A stretch of DNA of 23,581 bases from Tissierellia bacterium (lineage in GTDB: Bacteria; Bacillota_A; Clostridia; Tissierellales; Peptoniphilaceae). Under the pieces are notes generated by a model. The model did not search any database and was not told where the DNA came from. It saw only the letters and a list, made by a program, of their open reading frames with translations. The DNA lies in contig JAAYEN010000089.1 in NCBI GenBank assembly GCA_012728775.1, positions 1-23,581 on the forward strand. The letters run 5' to 3'. The position numbers and the translations under genes are program-made. Below, one piece after another: positions 23,479-23,581 of the stretch. The number at the start of each line of letters is the position of its first letter. Within the stretch, counting starts at the first letter, position 1.

Positions 23479-23581
23479 TAAAACAAATTTCAATTTTAGT
23501 AGAAAATGAAATAGGAACTATATTTGAAGTGACAGATATCTTAGCTCAAAATAATATTAACATTAAGGCATTTTCAGTTAA
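23475..23581 (+). CDS. ACT-domain protein, N-terminal fragment (runs off the right edge)
   Basis: Only 35 codons are visible. They read MIKQISILVENEIGTIFEVTDILAQ-type sequence, the first beta-strand and helix of an ACT domain (strand, N-x-x-G, helix, then NINIKAFSV). ACT domains bind amino acids, so this may be a small stand-alone sensor of an aromatic amino acid for the paaK-iorAB operon. It overlaps iorB by 4 bases, with GAGGAAAT upstream. Confidence 0.8.
   Translation, partial: MIKQISILVENEIGTIFEVTDILAQNNINIKAFSV

Overview
The window is a 23.6 kb piece of an AT-rich, densely coded chromosome. Shine-Dalgarno sites are strong (GGAGG type), promoters are sigma-A like, and intrinsic terminators are numerous. 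Gene content points to a low-GC, largely anaerobic Firmicute, in my judgement of the Tissierellia/Clostridia kind: ferredoxin-linked 2-oxoacid oxidation, the AmmeMemoRadiSam system, hemerythrin and nitroreductases, together with a catalase and Ku/LigD end joining. This placement is inferred from gene families and composition, not from a marker gene. No rRNA, tRNA, CRISPR array, transposase or phage gene was seen.

Layout. 1-1671: the 3' part of an exported FMN-binding lipoprotein with a duplicated C-terminal domain, broken by an in-frame TGA at a tryptophan codon that the other repeat keeps. 1799-3926: a MEMO-AMMECR1 fusion overlapping its radical SAM partner. 3972-4397: a DUF1801 protein. 4571-7761: ku and ligD (domain order PE-LIG-POL) in an overlapping two-gene operon. 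7763-7888: a compact, strongly structured element of unknown identity between two convergent genes. 7904-9346 (minus): a metallophosphatase/5'-nucleotidase with a SoxB-like motif III. 9490-10047: a GNAT acetyltransferase. 10265-12822: a threonine/serine dehydratase and two paralogous nitroreductases. 12943-14039: an unrecognised 190-residue protein overlapping a hemerythrin-domain protein. 14093-15043: a D-2-hydroxyacid dehydrogenase, probably using a TTG start. 15165-16068: an sdpR-sdpI pair under a promoter carrying three evenly spaced palindromes. 16177-18333: a catalase with a PerR-like box in its promoter, followed at once by a DUF454 membrane protein. 18535-19626 (minus): a HisC-type aminotransferase. 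19807-23581: phenylacetate-CoA ligase, iorA, iorB and the start of an ACT-domain protein, running off the right edge.

How the genes work together. The right end is the clearest functional unit. An aminotransferase, indolepyruvate:ferredoxin oxidoreductase (IorAB) and an aryl-acetate CoA ligase connect aromatic amino acids, arylpyruvates, arylacetyl-CoA and arylacetates, either as amino-acid fermentation or, in reverse, as synthesis from scavenged arylacetates. The ACT protein and a terminator hairpin in the paaK leader suggest the operon is regulated. Catalase, hemerythrin, nitroreductases and Ku/LigD suggest an anaerobe equipped for intermittent oxidative damage. The items most worth following up are the structured element at 7763-7888, the paaK leader hairpin, the sdpR operator array, the interrupted FMN lipoprotein and the unrecognised hemerythrin partner.
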